Shown: positions 43,904 through 52,832, counted from the first letter of the stretch. The stretch is 64,000 nt of DNA from Kitasatospora sp. NBC_00240 (GCF_026342405.1 NZ_JAPEMU010000001.1:8618001-8682000); one strand, 5' to 3'. A program made the numbers and translations. The notes: generated by a model not told the origin, from the letters alone.

Positions 43904-43925
43904 GCCAAAATGTTGACATCTTTGC
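43904..43925. promoter_or_regulatory. TGTCAACA-type operator, site 4
   Basis: Core CAAAATGTTGACATCTTTG. TTGACA at 43912-43917 is followed after 16 bp by TATCGT, giving a good promoter toward the cupin operon. Confidence 0.72.
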
Positions 43926-44214
43926 TGTGACTCGTATCGTGGTGTCCCAGCCGCCACCCTCTTCGGCCGGGTCAGTGACAGCCCGTCGAAGGCGGCCCGG
44001 GGCAGGTGCCCGACAGGGGCCGCACCTACACCCCCGGTGAGGGCGTGGCCGACACCGTCATCGTCCGCCGCGTCCTCACCGCCCTGGAGAGGAGCGGGCA
44101 GCCGCTGCCCATGCGCCTGCTGCCCGCCCGCCCCGCGCCCTGTCGCCGACCGGGCCACCGCCACCACCGCCGCGAGCACCTGACCCGCCGCCCGCCAGAA
44201 TCGAGTACCACGCC

Positions 44215-44592
44215 GTGCCGATCGACATCACCCAACTCATCCAGGCCCAACGCTTCGAGCCCGTCGGCCACAGCGGCGTCGGACCCGTCCACCTCTTCGG
44301 CGGCGAGCGCTACGACGGTGCCGTGACGGTGGCCCTCTCGCACTACCTGCCCGGCGGCCGGGCCGACATGTCACCCGTCCCGGTGGAGACGCTCTACCTG
44401 GTGCTGACGGGCAGCCTGACCCTTCTCGACGCCGACGGCGCGACCCACGTCCTGAACGCCCTCGACGGGGCTCGGCTCACGACCGGGACGCTCCGCGGCG
44501 TCGAGAACCGCACCAACCTGCCCGCGAGCATGCTGGTGATCCGCCCGAACCCGGACGGCCCGCAGGCGAACGCGCCGGAGGCCCGGTCATGA
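44215..44592 (+). CDS. Cupin-like small protein
   Basis: 125 residues starting at GTG 44215. A single cupin barrel is suggested by VTVALSHYLPGGRADMSPVPVETLYLVLTGSLTLLDADG and the second motif GTLRGVENRTNLPASMLVIRP. The histidines that usually bind metal in both cupin motifs are missing (only Glu of motif 1 remains), so it is probably not a metal dioxygenase. Its stop overlaps the CoA-transferase start by 4 bp (ATGA). First gene of the presumed catabolic operon; weak ribosome site. Could bind a small acid or act as an isomerase or decarboxylase. Confidence 0.75.
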   Translation: MPIDITQLIQAQRFEPVGHSGVGPVHLFGGERYDGAVTVALSHYLPGGRADMSPVPVETLYLVLTGSLTLLDADGATHVLNALDGARLTTGTLRGVENRTNLPASMLVIRPNPDGPQANAPEARS

Positions 44593-45782
44593 GCGGGCCG
44601 CTCGACGGGCTGCTCGTCGTCGACCTCACCCGCGCCCTCGCCGGACCGCAGGCCGCGATGATGCTCGGTGACCTCGGAGCCCGCGTGATCAAGGTCGAGA
44701 GCCCCGCCGGGGACGACACCCGGTCCTGGGGCCCTCCCTTCGTCCGCATCGGTGACAACGCGCCCGAGTCGACGTACTTCCTTTCCTGCAACCGCAACAA
44801 GGAATCGATCGCCCTCGACCTGAAACGGGACGAGGACGCACAGGTGCTGGCCCGGCTCATCGAGCGGGCGGACGTCCTGCTGGAGAACTTCAAGCCGGGC
44901 GCGCTGCGGCGGCTCGGATTCGGCAACGCGCGGCTGATGGAGCTCAACCCGCGCCTGGTGACGCTGTCGATCAGCGGATTCGGGCACGACGGCCCCGAGT
45001 CCCACCGCGCCGGGTACGACCAGATCGCCCAGGGTGAGGCCGGACTGATGTCCCTCACCGGACCGGATCCCACCGACCCCCAGCGCGTCGGCGTTCCCAT
45101 CGGCGACCTGCTCGCCGGCATCAACGGCGCGTTCGGCGTGCTGGCGGCACTGCGGGAGCGCGACCGTACCGGCCTGGGACAGGTCGTGCGCACGTCGCTG
45201 CTCTCCGCCGTCGTCGCGGCGCACGCGTTCCAGGGAACCCGCTGGACGGTGGCGGGCGAGGTCGGCCGTGCGCAGGGCAACCAGCACCCGACCATCGCCC
45301 CGTACGGCCTGTTCCGCTGCTCGGGCGGGAGCGTGCAGATCGCCTGCGGGAACGACGCCATGTGGCACCGCCTCTGCGCCGCCTTCGACCTCGCCGACGA
45401 CGACCCGCGCTTCGCGACGAACGCCGACCGCACGGCGAACCGGGCCGAGCTCACCGAGATCCTCGAATTGGTGTTCGCCGGGTACGAGCCGGAAGCGCTC
45501 CTGCGGCGCCTCGCCGAGATCGGCATCCCCGCCGGCCGGGTCCGCACCCTCGACGAGGTCTACGAGTGGGAGCAGACGCGCTCGCAGCAGCTCCTCGTCG
45601 ATGTCGAGCACCAGAGCCTGGGGAAGATCACCCTGCCCGGCTCGGCCCTGCGGACCTTCAGTGTCGACTCCACGGGCGCGGAGACCGAGACGACCCGCGT
45701 CGACCACGTCGCGCCCCCCGTCCTCGGCGCCCACGCCGACGCCATCCGCGACTGGCTGAGCGAAACCCCGGCCCGGTCCTGA
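44589..45782 (+). CDS. Family III (CaiB/BaiF-type) CoA transferase
   Basis: 397 residues. Family start GPLDGLLVVDLTRALAGPQAAMMLGDLGARVIKVESPAGDDTRSWGPPF, then FLSCNRNKESIALDLKRDED, LLENFKPGALRRLGF, and QVVRTSLLSAVVAAHAFQG. The catalytic Asp of the family should lie in the GDLLAGINGAFGVLAALRERDRTG segment just before it. It moves CoA between carboxylic acids, activating a pathway acid for beta-oxidation-like steps. Coupled to the cupin gene; next gene begins 130 bp later. Confidence 0.9.
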   Translation: MSGPLDGLLVVDLTRALAGPQAAMMLGDLGARVIKVESPAGDDTRSWGPPFVRIGDNAPESTYFLSCNRNKESIALDLKRDEDAQVLARLIERADVLLENFKPGALRRLGFGNARLMELNPRLVTLSISGFGHDGPESHRAGYDQIAQGEAGLMSLTGPDPTDPQRVGVPIGDLLAGINGAFGVLAALRERDRTGLGQVVRTSLLSAVVAAHAFQGTRWTVAGEVGRAQGNQHPTIAPYGLFRCSGGSVQIACGNDAMWHRLCAAFDLADDDPRFATNADRTANRAELTEILELVFAGYEPEALLRRLAEIGIPAGRVRTLDEVYEWEQTRSQQLLVDVEHQSLGKITLPGSALRTFSVDSTGAETETTRVDHVAPPVLGAHADAIRDWLSETPARS

Positions 45783-45912
45783 GACCGCGAGAGGTCCGAG
45801 GGTCGGGTCCAGTGGTCCGACGCCGGGCGGCATGACAACCGATGACACCCGGGCGACCACGCCCGCGCCAACCGGAAGCGAGCGCTGGGCGCCGGCCGGG
45901 GAAGGAGTTTCG

Positions 45913-46407
45913 ATGAGAGGTATCGAGCCGGTGACGGCCGCGGACCAGCTGCGGCGGGCCTTCGGGTGCTTCCCCTCCGGGGTCACCGCCCTGTGCGCGC
46001 GGCGTGGCGGTGAGCCCCTGGGCCTGGCCGCAAGCTCGTTCACGTCCGTCTCCATGGACCCGCCGCTGGTGTCGGTGTGCATCCAGCACACCTCCACCAC
46101 CTGGCCGAAGCTCCGGGAGCAGCCCCGACTGGGACTGAGCGTCCTGGCCGAGGGGCAGGACGACATCTGCGCACGGCTGGCCAGCAGGACGGGCAACCGC
46201 TTCGCGGGGACGGACTGGTACTCCTCCGGCAACGGCAGCGTCTTCCTGGACGGAGCCACCCTGTGGCTCGACTGCACGATCCACGAGGAGGTCCCGTTCG
46301 GGGACCACGACATCGTCCTGTTGCGGATCCTCGGGCTCAGCGCGTCCCCGGACACCTCCCCGCTGGTCTACCACGCCAGCCGTTTCCGGAGTCTGGCCAC
46401 CATCTGA
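45913..46407 (+). CDS. Flavin reductase (small component of a two-component monooxygenase)
   Basis: 164 residues, a single split-barrel domain: AFGCFPSGVTALCARRGGEPLGLAASSFTSVSMDPPLVSVCIQHTSTTW, LGLSVLAEGQDDICARLA, WLDCTIHEEVPFGDHDIVLLRILGL and the final YHASRFRSL. It supplies reduced FMN/FAD to a group D oxygenase; the class A enzyme in the same operon reduces its own FAD, so the likely partner is the oxygenase at 30231-31502, which carries the same upstream operator type. GGAAGGAG lies 6 nt before the ATG at 45913; the in-frame ATG at 45832 has no ribosome site. Confidence 0.88.
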   Translation: MRGIEPVTAADQLRRAFGCFPSGVTALCARRGGEPLGLAASSFTSVSMDPPLVSVCIQHTSTTWPKLREQPRLGLSVLAEGQDDICARLASRTGNRFAGTDWYSSGNGSVFLDGATLWLDCTIHEEVPFGDHDIVLLRILGLSASPDTSPLVYHASRFRSLATI

Positions 46408-46418
46408 GCAGCCGACGT

Positions 46419-46436
46419 GCCGCCCTCCAGGGCGGC
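46419..46436. terminator. Short hairpin between flavin reductase and MDR genes
   Basis: GCCGCCCT and AGGGCGGC flank two bases. With the 99-bp gap this may be a partial terminator or processing site inside the operon. Confidence 0.4.
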
Positions 46437-46506
46437 CGCGGCCGCTCACAGCCGTCACACAGGCCGGTCGACGACGTCGTTCCCCCGGCCTTGAAAGTGG
46501 AGATCC

Positions 46507-48006
46507 ATGCTGCGAGAAGGAAGACTCGTCGGACCCGTTGTCGGTCTGCGGTACCAAACCCCCACCTGCTCGGGATTCACCGACGGGGAGGGACGCTTCG
46601 AGTACCGGGACGACGAAGTCGTCACGTTCTCGGTGGGTGCCGTGCCGGTCGGCACGGCACCGGGAGCCGAGCGGCTCACCGTCGCGGACATCGTCGGGGG
46701 GGTGCACGGGGATCCCGGCCGGCCGGCCGGCACGGGTCCGGGTCCGGCGAACATCGCCCGCTTCCTGCAGGCGCTCGACCGGAGCGGGACCAGCGACGGC
46801 AGCATCACCCTGAGGTCCGGGACCCATGAGCCGGCAGGGGACCGCCTCGCCGGATCGGGCCACGGGCCGGTGCGGCCCGACCCGCAGGAGGGGATCCCGG
46901 CGGCGATCGTCGACGCCCCCGGCGCCGAACCGCGCCTGGGCACGGTCGTGCTGCCGTCGCGGACGCCCGGCAGCACGCTCGTGGCCGTGGTGGCGGCCCC
47001 CCTGAACCCGCTCGACCTGGTCATCGCCTCGGGGACGTTCCACTCGGCCCGGCACGAGGCCCCCTACGTCCCGGGCAGCGAATGCGTGGGCGTGGTGCTC
47101 GACTCGGATCGCTACCCCATCGGCTCCTGGGTCTACGCCGAGTGCCACGCCTCGCCGGCCACCCCGGGTACCTTCGCCACCCAGGTGCTGGTCGCCGACG
47201 AGGACCTGCTGCCGCTGCCCGACGGACTCGACCCGGTGCTGACCGCGGCGGTCGGCAACTCCGGCACGGCGGCGTTCATGCCACTGATCGAGAACGCCGC
47301 CCTGCGGCCGGGGGAGACGGTGCTCGTACTGGGAGCCACCGGCGCGGTCGGAAAGCTGGCGATCCAGGTGGCGCGCCGCAGCGGAGCGGGCCACGTGGTC
47401 GGGGTCGCCCGCGACCGTGCGGCGCTGGACCACCTCCTGCCGCTCGGCGCGGACGCCGTCGTCGAGCTGCGTACCGGTGAGAGCGTCGAAGAGCTGGCGG
47501 CTCGCCTGCTGGCGGCGAGCGGGCCGGTGGACGTCGTCCTCGACGGCGTGTACGGGCTGCCGCTGGAGGCGGCTCTGCAGGTGTGCGCGCCACGGGCGCG
47601 GGTGGTCAACATCGGCAACCCGGCCGGTGCGACCGCGCAGGTGCCGGCCGGTCTGCTGCGGGGCAAGCAGCTCACCCTGTCCGGATTCGCCGGCCTGCAC
47701 ACCCCGTTGCGGGACAAGCAGCCGGCACTGACGTGGCTGTGGAGCGCCCTCGCCCGCGACGAGCTCCAGGTCGAGGTCCGCACCTTCCCGCTCGAAGAAC
47801 TTCCGACGATGTGGCGGGAGCAGGCGGGCTCGCCGCACGCCAAGTGCGTGGTCCTGCCAGGAAACGCCGACCGCCCGCGATCCGTCCCGATCCGACCGGA
47901 GCAGACGACCGTGACCCCTGCCCCCGTACTCCCCGGCTCCGCACCGGCCTGCGACCGACCGGCTTCCTTCGCGGGCAGCCCGGATGCGGGGGAGTCGGCC
48001 GCATGA
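46507..48006 (+). CDS. Zinc-type MDR oxidoreductase fused to an N-terminal repeat-like domain
   Basis: 499 residues. Residues 125-450 form a quinone-oxidoreductase-like MDR enzyme: VVAAPLNPLDLVIASG, VPGSECVGVV, AVGNSGTAAFMPLIENAALRPGETVLVLGATGAVGKLAIQVARR (NAD(P) fold), with no zinc ligand cluster visible. Residues 1-70 are unexpected: GRLVGPVVGLRYQTPTCSGFTDGEGRFEYRDDEVVTFSVGAVPVGT follows the GxVxGLxYxTxTxSGxTDxxGxFxY pattern of small beta domains normally found in secreted proteins. The C-terminal 50 residues are disordered-looking. The stop overlaps the FAD monooxygenase start (ATGA). Function: probably reduces an enone or quinone intermediate. Confidence 0.85.
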   Translation: MLREGRLVGPVVGLRYQTPTCSGFTDGEGRFEYRDDEVVTFSVGAVPVGTAPGAERLTVADIVGGVHGDPGRPAGTGPGPANIARFLQALDRSGTSDGSITLRSGTHEPAGDRLAGSGHGPVRPDPQEGIPAAIVDAPGAEPRLGTVVLPSRTPGSTLVAVVAAPLNPLDLVIASGTFHSARHEAPYVPGSECVGVVLDSDRYPIGSWVYAECHASPATPGTFATQVLVADEDLLPLPDGLDPVLTAAVGNSGTAAFMPLIENAALRPGETVLVLGATGAVGKLAIQVARRSGAGHVVGVARDRAALDHLLPLGADAVVELRTGESVEELAARLLAASGPVDVVLDGVYGLPLEAALQVCAPRARVVNIGNPAGATAQVPAGLLRGKQLTLSGFAGLHTPLRDKQPALTWLWSALARDELQVEVRTFPLEELPTMWREQAGSPHAKCVVLPGNADRPRSVPIRPEQTTVTPAPVLPGSAPACDRPASFAGSPDAGESAA

Positions 48007-49634
48007 CGACGCGACCCGATCCCGATGCCGCAGCCCTGTCGCCCGTCGTCGACTGCGTGATCGTCGGCGGCGGCCCGGTCGGCCTGCTGACCGCCGTCCT
48101 CCTCGGGCAGGCCGGCCTGCGGGTGTCCGTCGTGGAGCGCCAGCCGCAGCGGTATCCGTTGCCGCGGGCGTGCACCATCGACCACGAGGCGCTGCGCATC
48201 CTGCAGGCCGCAGGACTCATGGACGACCATGCCGGCCTGTTCGAACCGTCCCAGGGCGAACGTGGCGGGTACGAGTTCCGCAACGGCGAGGGCGAACTTC
48301 TGCGGGCCATCGACTGGAACAGGCCCGCCGAGTCGGGGTGGGCGAACACCAACGGCTTCTACCAGCCCGACCTGGAGACCGCCCTCGAGGACCTGGCGGT
48401 CTCGACGCCGGGTGTCACGGTCCACCGCGGACGGACCTTCCAGCACCTGGTGCAGGACGACGGGGGAGTGACCGTCAGCGTCGCCCCCACCGGGCAGCCG
48501 GGCAGCGTCGTGCAGGTCCGTTCCCGGTGGCTCGTCGGCGCGGACGGGGCCAACAGCCCGGTCCGCACCCTGCTCGGCATCGACGTCGGGGATTCGGGGT
48601 TCCAGGCCGACTGGCTGGTGGTGGACTACCAGCCGCTGGTCGAGGAGGACTGGAGCGCCTTCGTCACCCAGTACTGCGACCCGGCGCAGCCGGCCACCGC
48701 GGTCAACAGCGGTCCGGGCCGGCGGCGGTTCGAGTTCATGCGCCGCGCGGACACCACCGTCGAGGAACTGGGACTGGACAGCACGGCCTGGCGGCTGATG
48801 GCGCCCTGGGGCGTGACGCCGGAGACGGCCCGGCTGGAGCGGCACGCCGTCTACACCTTCCGCGGACGGTGGGCGCACAGCTGGCGCGAGGGGAACGTCT
48901 TCCTCGCGGGTGACGCCGCCCACCTGATGCCCCCGTTCCTCGGGCAGGGTCTCTGCGCGGGCCTGCGGGACGCCCGGGCGCTCAGCTGGCGGATGGGCAT
49001 GGTCCACCGCGGGCTGGCGCCGTCGGCGGTGCTCGACACGTACGGGCCGGAACGCACCGGACACGTCCGGGAGATCATCGACGAGGCGGTGGCCGCCGGA
49101 CGGGTCATCTGCGAACTCGACGTGGACCGGGCCGCCGCCCGGGACGCGGCGATGAGACGGGCCGGCGGTCCCGACGCCGCTGCCCAGGAGCCCCCGCACC
49201 CCCGCCTGGGCGAGCCGTCGCTGACGCTCGCGAGCAGGGGCGCCGACGGGCGGCTGGCGCCGCAGGGCCGGGTCCGCGCCGGCGACCGGGTGGGCCTGTT
49301 CGACGATCTCGTCGGCGGTGGCTGGCAGTTGATCAGCCGTGCCGGGGACCCGGCCCGGCTCCTGGGCGACGCCGACCTGAGGTGGTTCCGGGAGATCGGC
49401 GGCGTGCTCGCCGACGTGTCGGGCGAAGGCCCCGTCCAGGATCTCGACAATGCCTACGAGCGCTGGTTCACCGAGCACGGGTGCGACGCGTTCCTCGCCC
49501 GGCCGGATTTCTACGTGTTCGCGGCCGGCGAGCACACCGACATCCCCCGTTTCGTCTCGCTCCTGCGCCAGGCGTTCCAGCCGGCCGCACAGGACCGGGT
49601 CCGTCCACGAGGAAACCAAGGAGGTTCGTCATGA
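48003..49634 (+). CDS. Class A FAD-dependent monooxygenase (MhpA/PheA-like aromatic hydroxylase)
   Basis: 543 residues. GxGxxG nucleotide motif VDCVIVGGGPVGLLTAVLLGQAGLRVSVVERQ (about 15-46), the DG motif LVGADGANSPVRTLLGI (about 178-194), and the GD motif EGNVFLAGDAAHLMPPFLGQGLCAGLRDA (about 298-326). The C-terminal thioredoxin-like dimer domain is present (GRVRAGDRVGLFDDLVGGGWQLI). It inserts one oxygen atom ortho to a phenolic hydroxyl using NAD(P)H and O2. Coupled by 4-bp overlaps to both neighbours (MDR before, DUF3500 after), so it is the core of the pathway. Confidence 0.92.
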   Translation: MTTRPDPDAAALSPVVDCVIVGGGPVGLLTAVLLGQAGLRVSVVERQPQRYPLPRACTIDHEALRILQAAGLMDDHAGLFEPSQGERGGYEFRNGEGELLRAIDWNRPAESGWANTNGFYQPDLETALEDLAVSTPGVTVHRGRTFQHLVQDDGGVTVSVAPTGQPGSVVQVRSRWLVGADGANSPVRTLLGIDVGDSGFQADWLVVDYQPLVEEDWSAFVTQYCDPAQPATAVNSGPGRRRFEFMRRADTTVEELGLDSTAWRLMAPWGVTPETARLERHAVYTFRGRWAHSWREGNVFLAGDAAHLMPPFLGQGLCAGLRDARALSWRMGMVHRGLAPSAVLDTYGPERTGHVREIIDEAVAAGRVICELDVDRAAARDAAMRRAGGPDAAAQEPPHPRLGEPSLTLASRGADGRLAPQGRVRAGDRVGLFDDLVGGGWQLISRAGDPARLLGDADLRWFREIGGVLADVSGEGPVQDLDNAYERWFTEHGCDAFLARPDFYVFAAGEHTDIPRFVSLLRQAFQPAAQDRVRPRGNQGGSS

Positions 49635-50764
49635 CGACAACGCCGCATCCCGAGGGGGACCTTCCGGAGGCGCACCGGCCGCGCGAGGGAGGTTCGTTCG
49701 ACGCGACGCTGGTCACGTTCGCGGCGATGGTGCTGTTCGACGCCCTGAGCGCCGATCAGCGCGCGCGGGTGCTGCTGCCCCGCACCGATCCCGGCCGGAC
49801 GCACTGGAACTTCCTGCCGGAGTCCGGCCGGCACGGCCTCCCGCTCTGGGACCTGGACCGTCGTCAGGAGGTGCTGGCGCACCGGCTGATCGCCGAGTCG
49901 ATGTCGATCCCGGCCTACGCCCGGGTCATTCAGGTGATGGCCAACGAGCATGTGCTCCGCGAGCTCAACCTGCCCGTGTTCGGGCACACCGCGGCCGCCT
50001 TCCGCGACGCCCGCGGTTACTTCCTCACCTTCTTCGGCCAGCCGCAGCCGGACACGACCTGGGGCTGGCGCCTGGTCGGCCACCACCTGTCGATCAACGT
50101 CACCGTCGTCGACGGCGACCTGCTCAGTGCCACCCCCTTCCTGCTCGGCGCCGAACCCGCCCGCTTCGGGCCCTTCCGGATCCTGGGCGAGGAGGAGGAC
50201 ACCGCCTTCGCCCTGCTCGACAGCCTCACCGGCCCCCAGCAGCGGCAGGCGATCATCCACTCCAAGCCGCCGGCGGACTTCGTCACCCGCACCGTCGCGA
50301 CCATCGGCGAGGTCGAGTACCCGGCCCTGCACGGTGTCGGTCGCCGGGACGCGATGATCACCGACGAGGACCGCAAGGCCCTGGCCTACTTCCGGGCCCA
50401 TCCCCGTGGTATCCGCGCCGGTGACCTCTCGGCCGTCCAGCGCGCGCACTTCGACGACCTGCTCGCCAGGTTCGTCGAGCGTTCCCGTCCGGGTCAGGTC
50501 GGCTTCGAGATGGACCGGATCGCGGCCGCCGGCGGGGTCGAGGAGCTGCGCTTCGCCTGGGCCGGCGGCACCAGCATCGAACAGCCGCACTACTTCCGGA
50601 TCCAGGGTCCGGTCACCCTCGTCGAGTTCGACAATGCCGAGGACAACGCCAACCACGTGCACAGCGTCTGGCGCGACCCCTCGAACGACTTCGGCGCCGA
50701 CCTGCTGATCCAGCATCACCTCGACCATGACCACACCGGCCCGCACGCGGACCACGCCGTTTGA
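49631..50764 (+). CDS. DUF3500 family protein
   Basis: 377 residues, no signal or membrane segment. The pattern is that of DUF3500: FAAMVLFDALSADQRARVLLP, THWNFLPESGRHGLPLWDL, WGWRLVGHHLSINVTVVDG, FLLGAEPARFGPFRILGEEEDTAFALLDSLTGPQ and the His-rich end EFDNAEDNANHVHSVWRDPSNDFGADLLIQHHLDHDH. The clustered His and Asp residues look like metal ligands, but activity is not established for the family. Translationally coupled to the aromatic monooxygenase and followed by an FAH hydrolase, so a role in ring opening or cleavage of the hydroxylated intermediate is a reasonable hypothesis. Confidence 0.85.
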   Translation: MTTTPHPEGDLPEAHRPREGGSFDATLVTFAAMVLFDALSADQRARVLLPRTDPGRTHWNFLPESGRHGLPLWDLDRRQEVLAHRLIAESMSIPAYARVIQVMANEHVLRELNLPVFGHTAAAFRDARGYFLTFFGQPQPDTTWGWRLVGHHLSINVTVVDGDLLSATPFLLGAEPARFGPFRILGEEEDTAFALLDSLTGPQQRQAIIHSKPPADFVTRTVATIGEVEYPALHGVGRRDAMITDEDRKALAYFRAHPRGIRAGDLSAVQRAHFDDLLARFVERSRPGQVGFEMDRIAAAGGVEELRFAWAGGTSIEQPHYFRIQGPVTLVEFDNAEDNANHVHSVWRDPSNDFGADLLIQHHLDHDHTGPHADHAV

Positions 50765-50849
50765 ACAGCGGCGCCGCCGCTCGCGGCGCACCAGCCAGCA
50801 ACGTCAGAGGGGTCCTGGGCCGAGTCCCGGAGACCGGAAAGGGAAATCA

Positions 50850-51713
50850 GTGAGAATCGTGGGCGTCAGGCGATCGCAAACCGACTCCGCCGTGGAGGTC
50901 GCGGCCCTGTCCGAACAGGGCGACGAAGTCACGGTCCTCGGTTCGCTCGCGGACTTCTGGGCCGACCCGGCGGGGCATCTCTCCCGGCAGCCCGCCGGCC
51001 CGACCCTCGCTGTCGCCTCGGTCGAGCGGGTTCCTCCCGTACTCCCCGGCGCGCGCGTGTTCTGCATCGGGCTCAACTATTCGGACCACGCCGCCGAAGG
51101 CAGTTTCCGCGACCAGGAGCTGCCGCCGTACCCCACCCTGTTCGCCCGCTGGCCCCAGTCCCTGAGCGTGGACGGGACCGAGGTCCCCGTGCCCTCCAAC
51201 GAGGACGGACTGGACTGGGAGGGCGAGGTCGTCGCCTGGGTCGGCGCCCCGCTCGTCGACGCCACTCCGGAGGAGGCGCTGGCGTCGGTGGTCGGGTACT
51301 CCGCGTTCAACGATCTGACCGCCCGCAGGGCGCAGAAGCTGACTTCCCAGTGGATCCTGGGCAAGAACGGGGACCGGTCCGGGCCGATCGGACCGATGGT
51401 TCCCGTGGCGGAGGTCGGCGACCTGAAGCAGGGCCTGCGGCTGCAGACCCGCGTCAACGGCGAGACCATGCAGGACGCCTCGACCGATCAGATGATCTAC
51501 CCGGTCGGCGAGACGCTGTCCTTCATCTCGCACACCCTGTCACTGCGCCCCGGCGATCTCCTCGCGACCGGTACGCCGGCGGGAGTCGGCTATGCGCGCA
51601 CGCCCCCTCGGCTGCTGCAGCCCGGGGACGTGGTCGAGGTCGAGGTGGAACGGCTGGGCATAGTGCGCAACACCGTGGTGGGCAACCACCGTCGGTCGGA
51701 ACAGGTCTCCTAG
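50850..51713 (+). CDS. Fumarylacetoacetate hydrolase (FAH) family protein, second copy
   Basis: 287 residues, GTG start with AAAGGGAAA upstream. FAH-fold signatures: VFCIGLNYSDHAAEGSF, metal site LDWEGEVVAWVG and AFNDLTARRAQKLTSQW, GKNGDRSGPIGP, QTRVNGETMQDASTDQMIYPVGE, and ATGTPAGVGYARTPPRLLQPGD. It should hydrolyse or isomerise a beta-diketo or oxo-acid product of ring fission. It is clearly paralogous to the FAH protein at 18791 (shared long motifs over the whole C-terminal domain), implying that the two gene clusters process similar intermediates. Last gene of the operon. Confidence 0.9.
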   Translation: MRIVGVRRSQTDSAVEVAALSEQGDEVTVLGSLADFWADPAGHLSRQPAGPTLAVASVERVPPVLPGARVFCIGLNYSDHAAEGSFRDQELPPYPTLFARWPQSLSVDGTEVPVPSNEDGLDWEGEVVAWVGAPLVDATPEEALASVVGYSAFNDLTARRAQKLTSQWILGKNGDRSGPIGPMVPVAEVGDLKQGLRLQTRVNGETMQDASTDQMIYPVGETLSFISHTLSLRPGDLLATGTPAGVGYARTPPRLLQPGDVVEVEVERLGIVRNTVVGNHRRSEQVS

Positions 51714-51831
51714 CTCCGCCGGCGACCGTTCGACGGGACCGGCGAGCCGCCTGTCGAGGGCCGCTGGGCCTTCGTCGGCCGGGGCGGAGGAGGACGCGGT
51801 CGGTTCGCGGGTTCTCGCCCGCGGGAGTCCT

Positions 51832-51852
51832 AGAAGTGTCAACATTTTTCGC
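51832..51852. promoter_or_regulatory. TGTCAACA-type operator, site 5
   Basis: Core AGAAGTGTCAACATTTTTCG, about 200 bp upstream of the gntR gene at 52054. Points to autoregulation and identifies that GntR protein as the best candidate for binding all five sites. Confidence 0.7.
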
Positions 51853-52053
51853 CGCCCCGTCGGAGTCCTGCCCCTCCCATGCGCCGGGAATGCGCGATCG
51901 GAGCGAGGGTGCAGCATCCGACGGGGCTGAGCCACCCGCGAAAGTGTCGGCAGACTGATGGTCGCCGTCGGATACGGTGGTACTTGCAGCTCGTCCGGGC
52001 GGGTCCAGGTGACCGCCCGGACGCCGTAGGGAAACGCGAAAGGCCGGCATGCG

Positions 52054-52782
52054 ATGACAGCACGGGTAGCCGAGGTGGCGAACACGCCCGCCCACCCCGA
52101 CGAGGTGAGCAGGGCCCACCATGCGCTGCGACGCGCCATCATGCACGGCGAGCTGCGCGCCGGCGACCCGCTGTCGCAGGTCGAACTCGCCCGGCAGCTG
52201 GGCGTGAGCCGCGGTCCTCTGCGGGAGGCGCTCAGAATCCTCCAGCGTGAGGGCTTCATCCAGCAGGAGTCCCAGCACCGTGCCCGGGTGGCGGCATTCA
52301 GCGACGAGGACCTCGACGAGCTCTACGCCATGCGTATCAGCCTTGAATCGCTGGCGATCGGGATCGCCGTCCCGCGCATGAGCGAGGAGCACCTCCGACG
52401 ACTCGACCAGTTGTTGCAGGAGATGGACGACAAGGCCAGCACCGGGGACGTCGAGCAGTGGGAGTGCCCGCACGAGGAATTCCACCGCGCACTGGTCCAC
52501 CCGTCCGGCCCGCGCATCGAACGGGAACTCGCCCTGCTGTCGGACCACGCCACCCGCTACCGGATGGCCTTCGTGTCGTGGAACCCCCTCGAATGGCAGG
52601 CGGGTACGAGCGAGCAGCACCGCACGATCGCCGAGGCGGTGAAGTCCCGCGACGCGAGTGCTGCCTCGCGCACCCTGGCGGCCCACCTCGGCCGCACCGC
52701 CCTCGTCGTCCTCTCGATCGCATCCCCCACGTACGAGCCGGTCCGCATCCGCAGAGCTCTCGCTGCCGCCTGCAGCTCGTAG
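52054..52782 (+). CDS. GntR-family transcriptional regulator (FCD subgroup)
   Basis: 242 residues. HTH at about 18-85 (SRAHHALRRAIMHGELRAGDPLSQVELARQLGVSRGPLREALRILQREGFIQQES) followed by an FCD domain (about 95-225: LDELYAMRISLESLAIGIAVPRMSEEHLRRLDQLLQEMDD, ECPHEEFHRALVHPSG, SEQHRTIAEAVKSRDASAASRTLAAHLGRT) with the Asp/His metal-effector residues. These sense carboxylic acids. It closes the catabolic cluster and has the TGTCAACA-type site 5 upstream. The ATG follows AAAGGCC by about 10 nt. Confidence 0.92.
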   Translation: MTARVAEVANTPAHPDEVSRAHHALRRAIMHGELRAGDPLSQVELARQLGVSRGPLREALRILQREGFIQQESQHRARVAAFSDEDLDELYAMRISLESLAIGIAVPRMSEEHLRRLDQLLQEMDDKASTGDVEQWECPHEEFHRALVHPSGPRIERELALLSDHATRYRMAFVSWNPLEWQAGTSEQHRTIAEAVKSRDASAASRTLAAHLGRTALVVLSIASPTYEPVRIRRALAAACSS

Positions 52783-52832
52783 CCGCTCCCGGTCCTGATC
52801 GCTTTCGGGTCGAACGGACCTGGTCGGACACG

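Larger units (their letters stand above)
43361..44214. other. Divergent control region between mutA and the cupin operon
   Basis: 854 bp holding TGTCAACA-type sites 3 and 4 and GC-rich sequence without a supported gene. Frames near 44006-44210 are Arg/Pro-rich and have no ribosome site. Confidence 0.55.
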
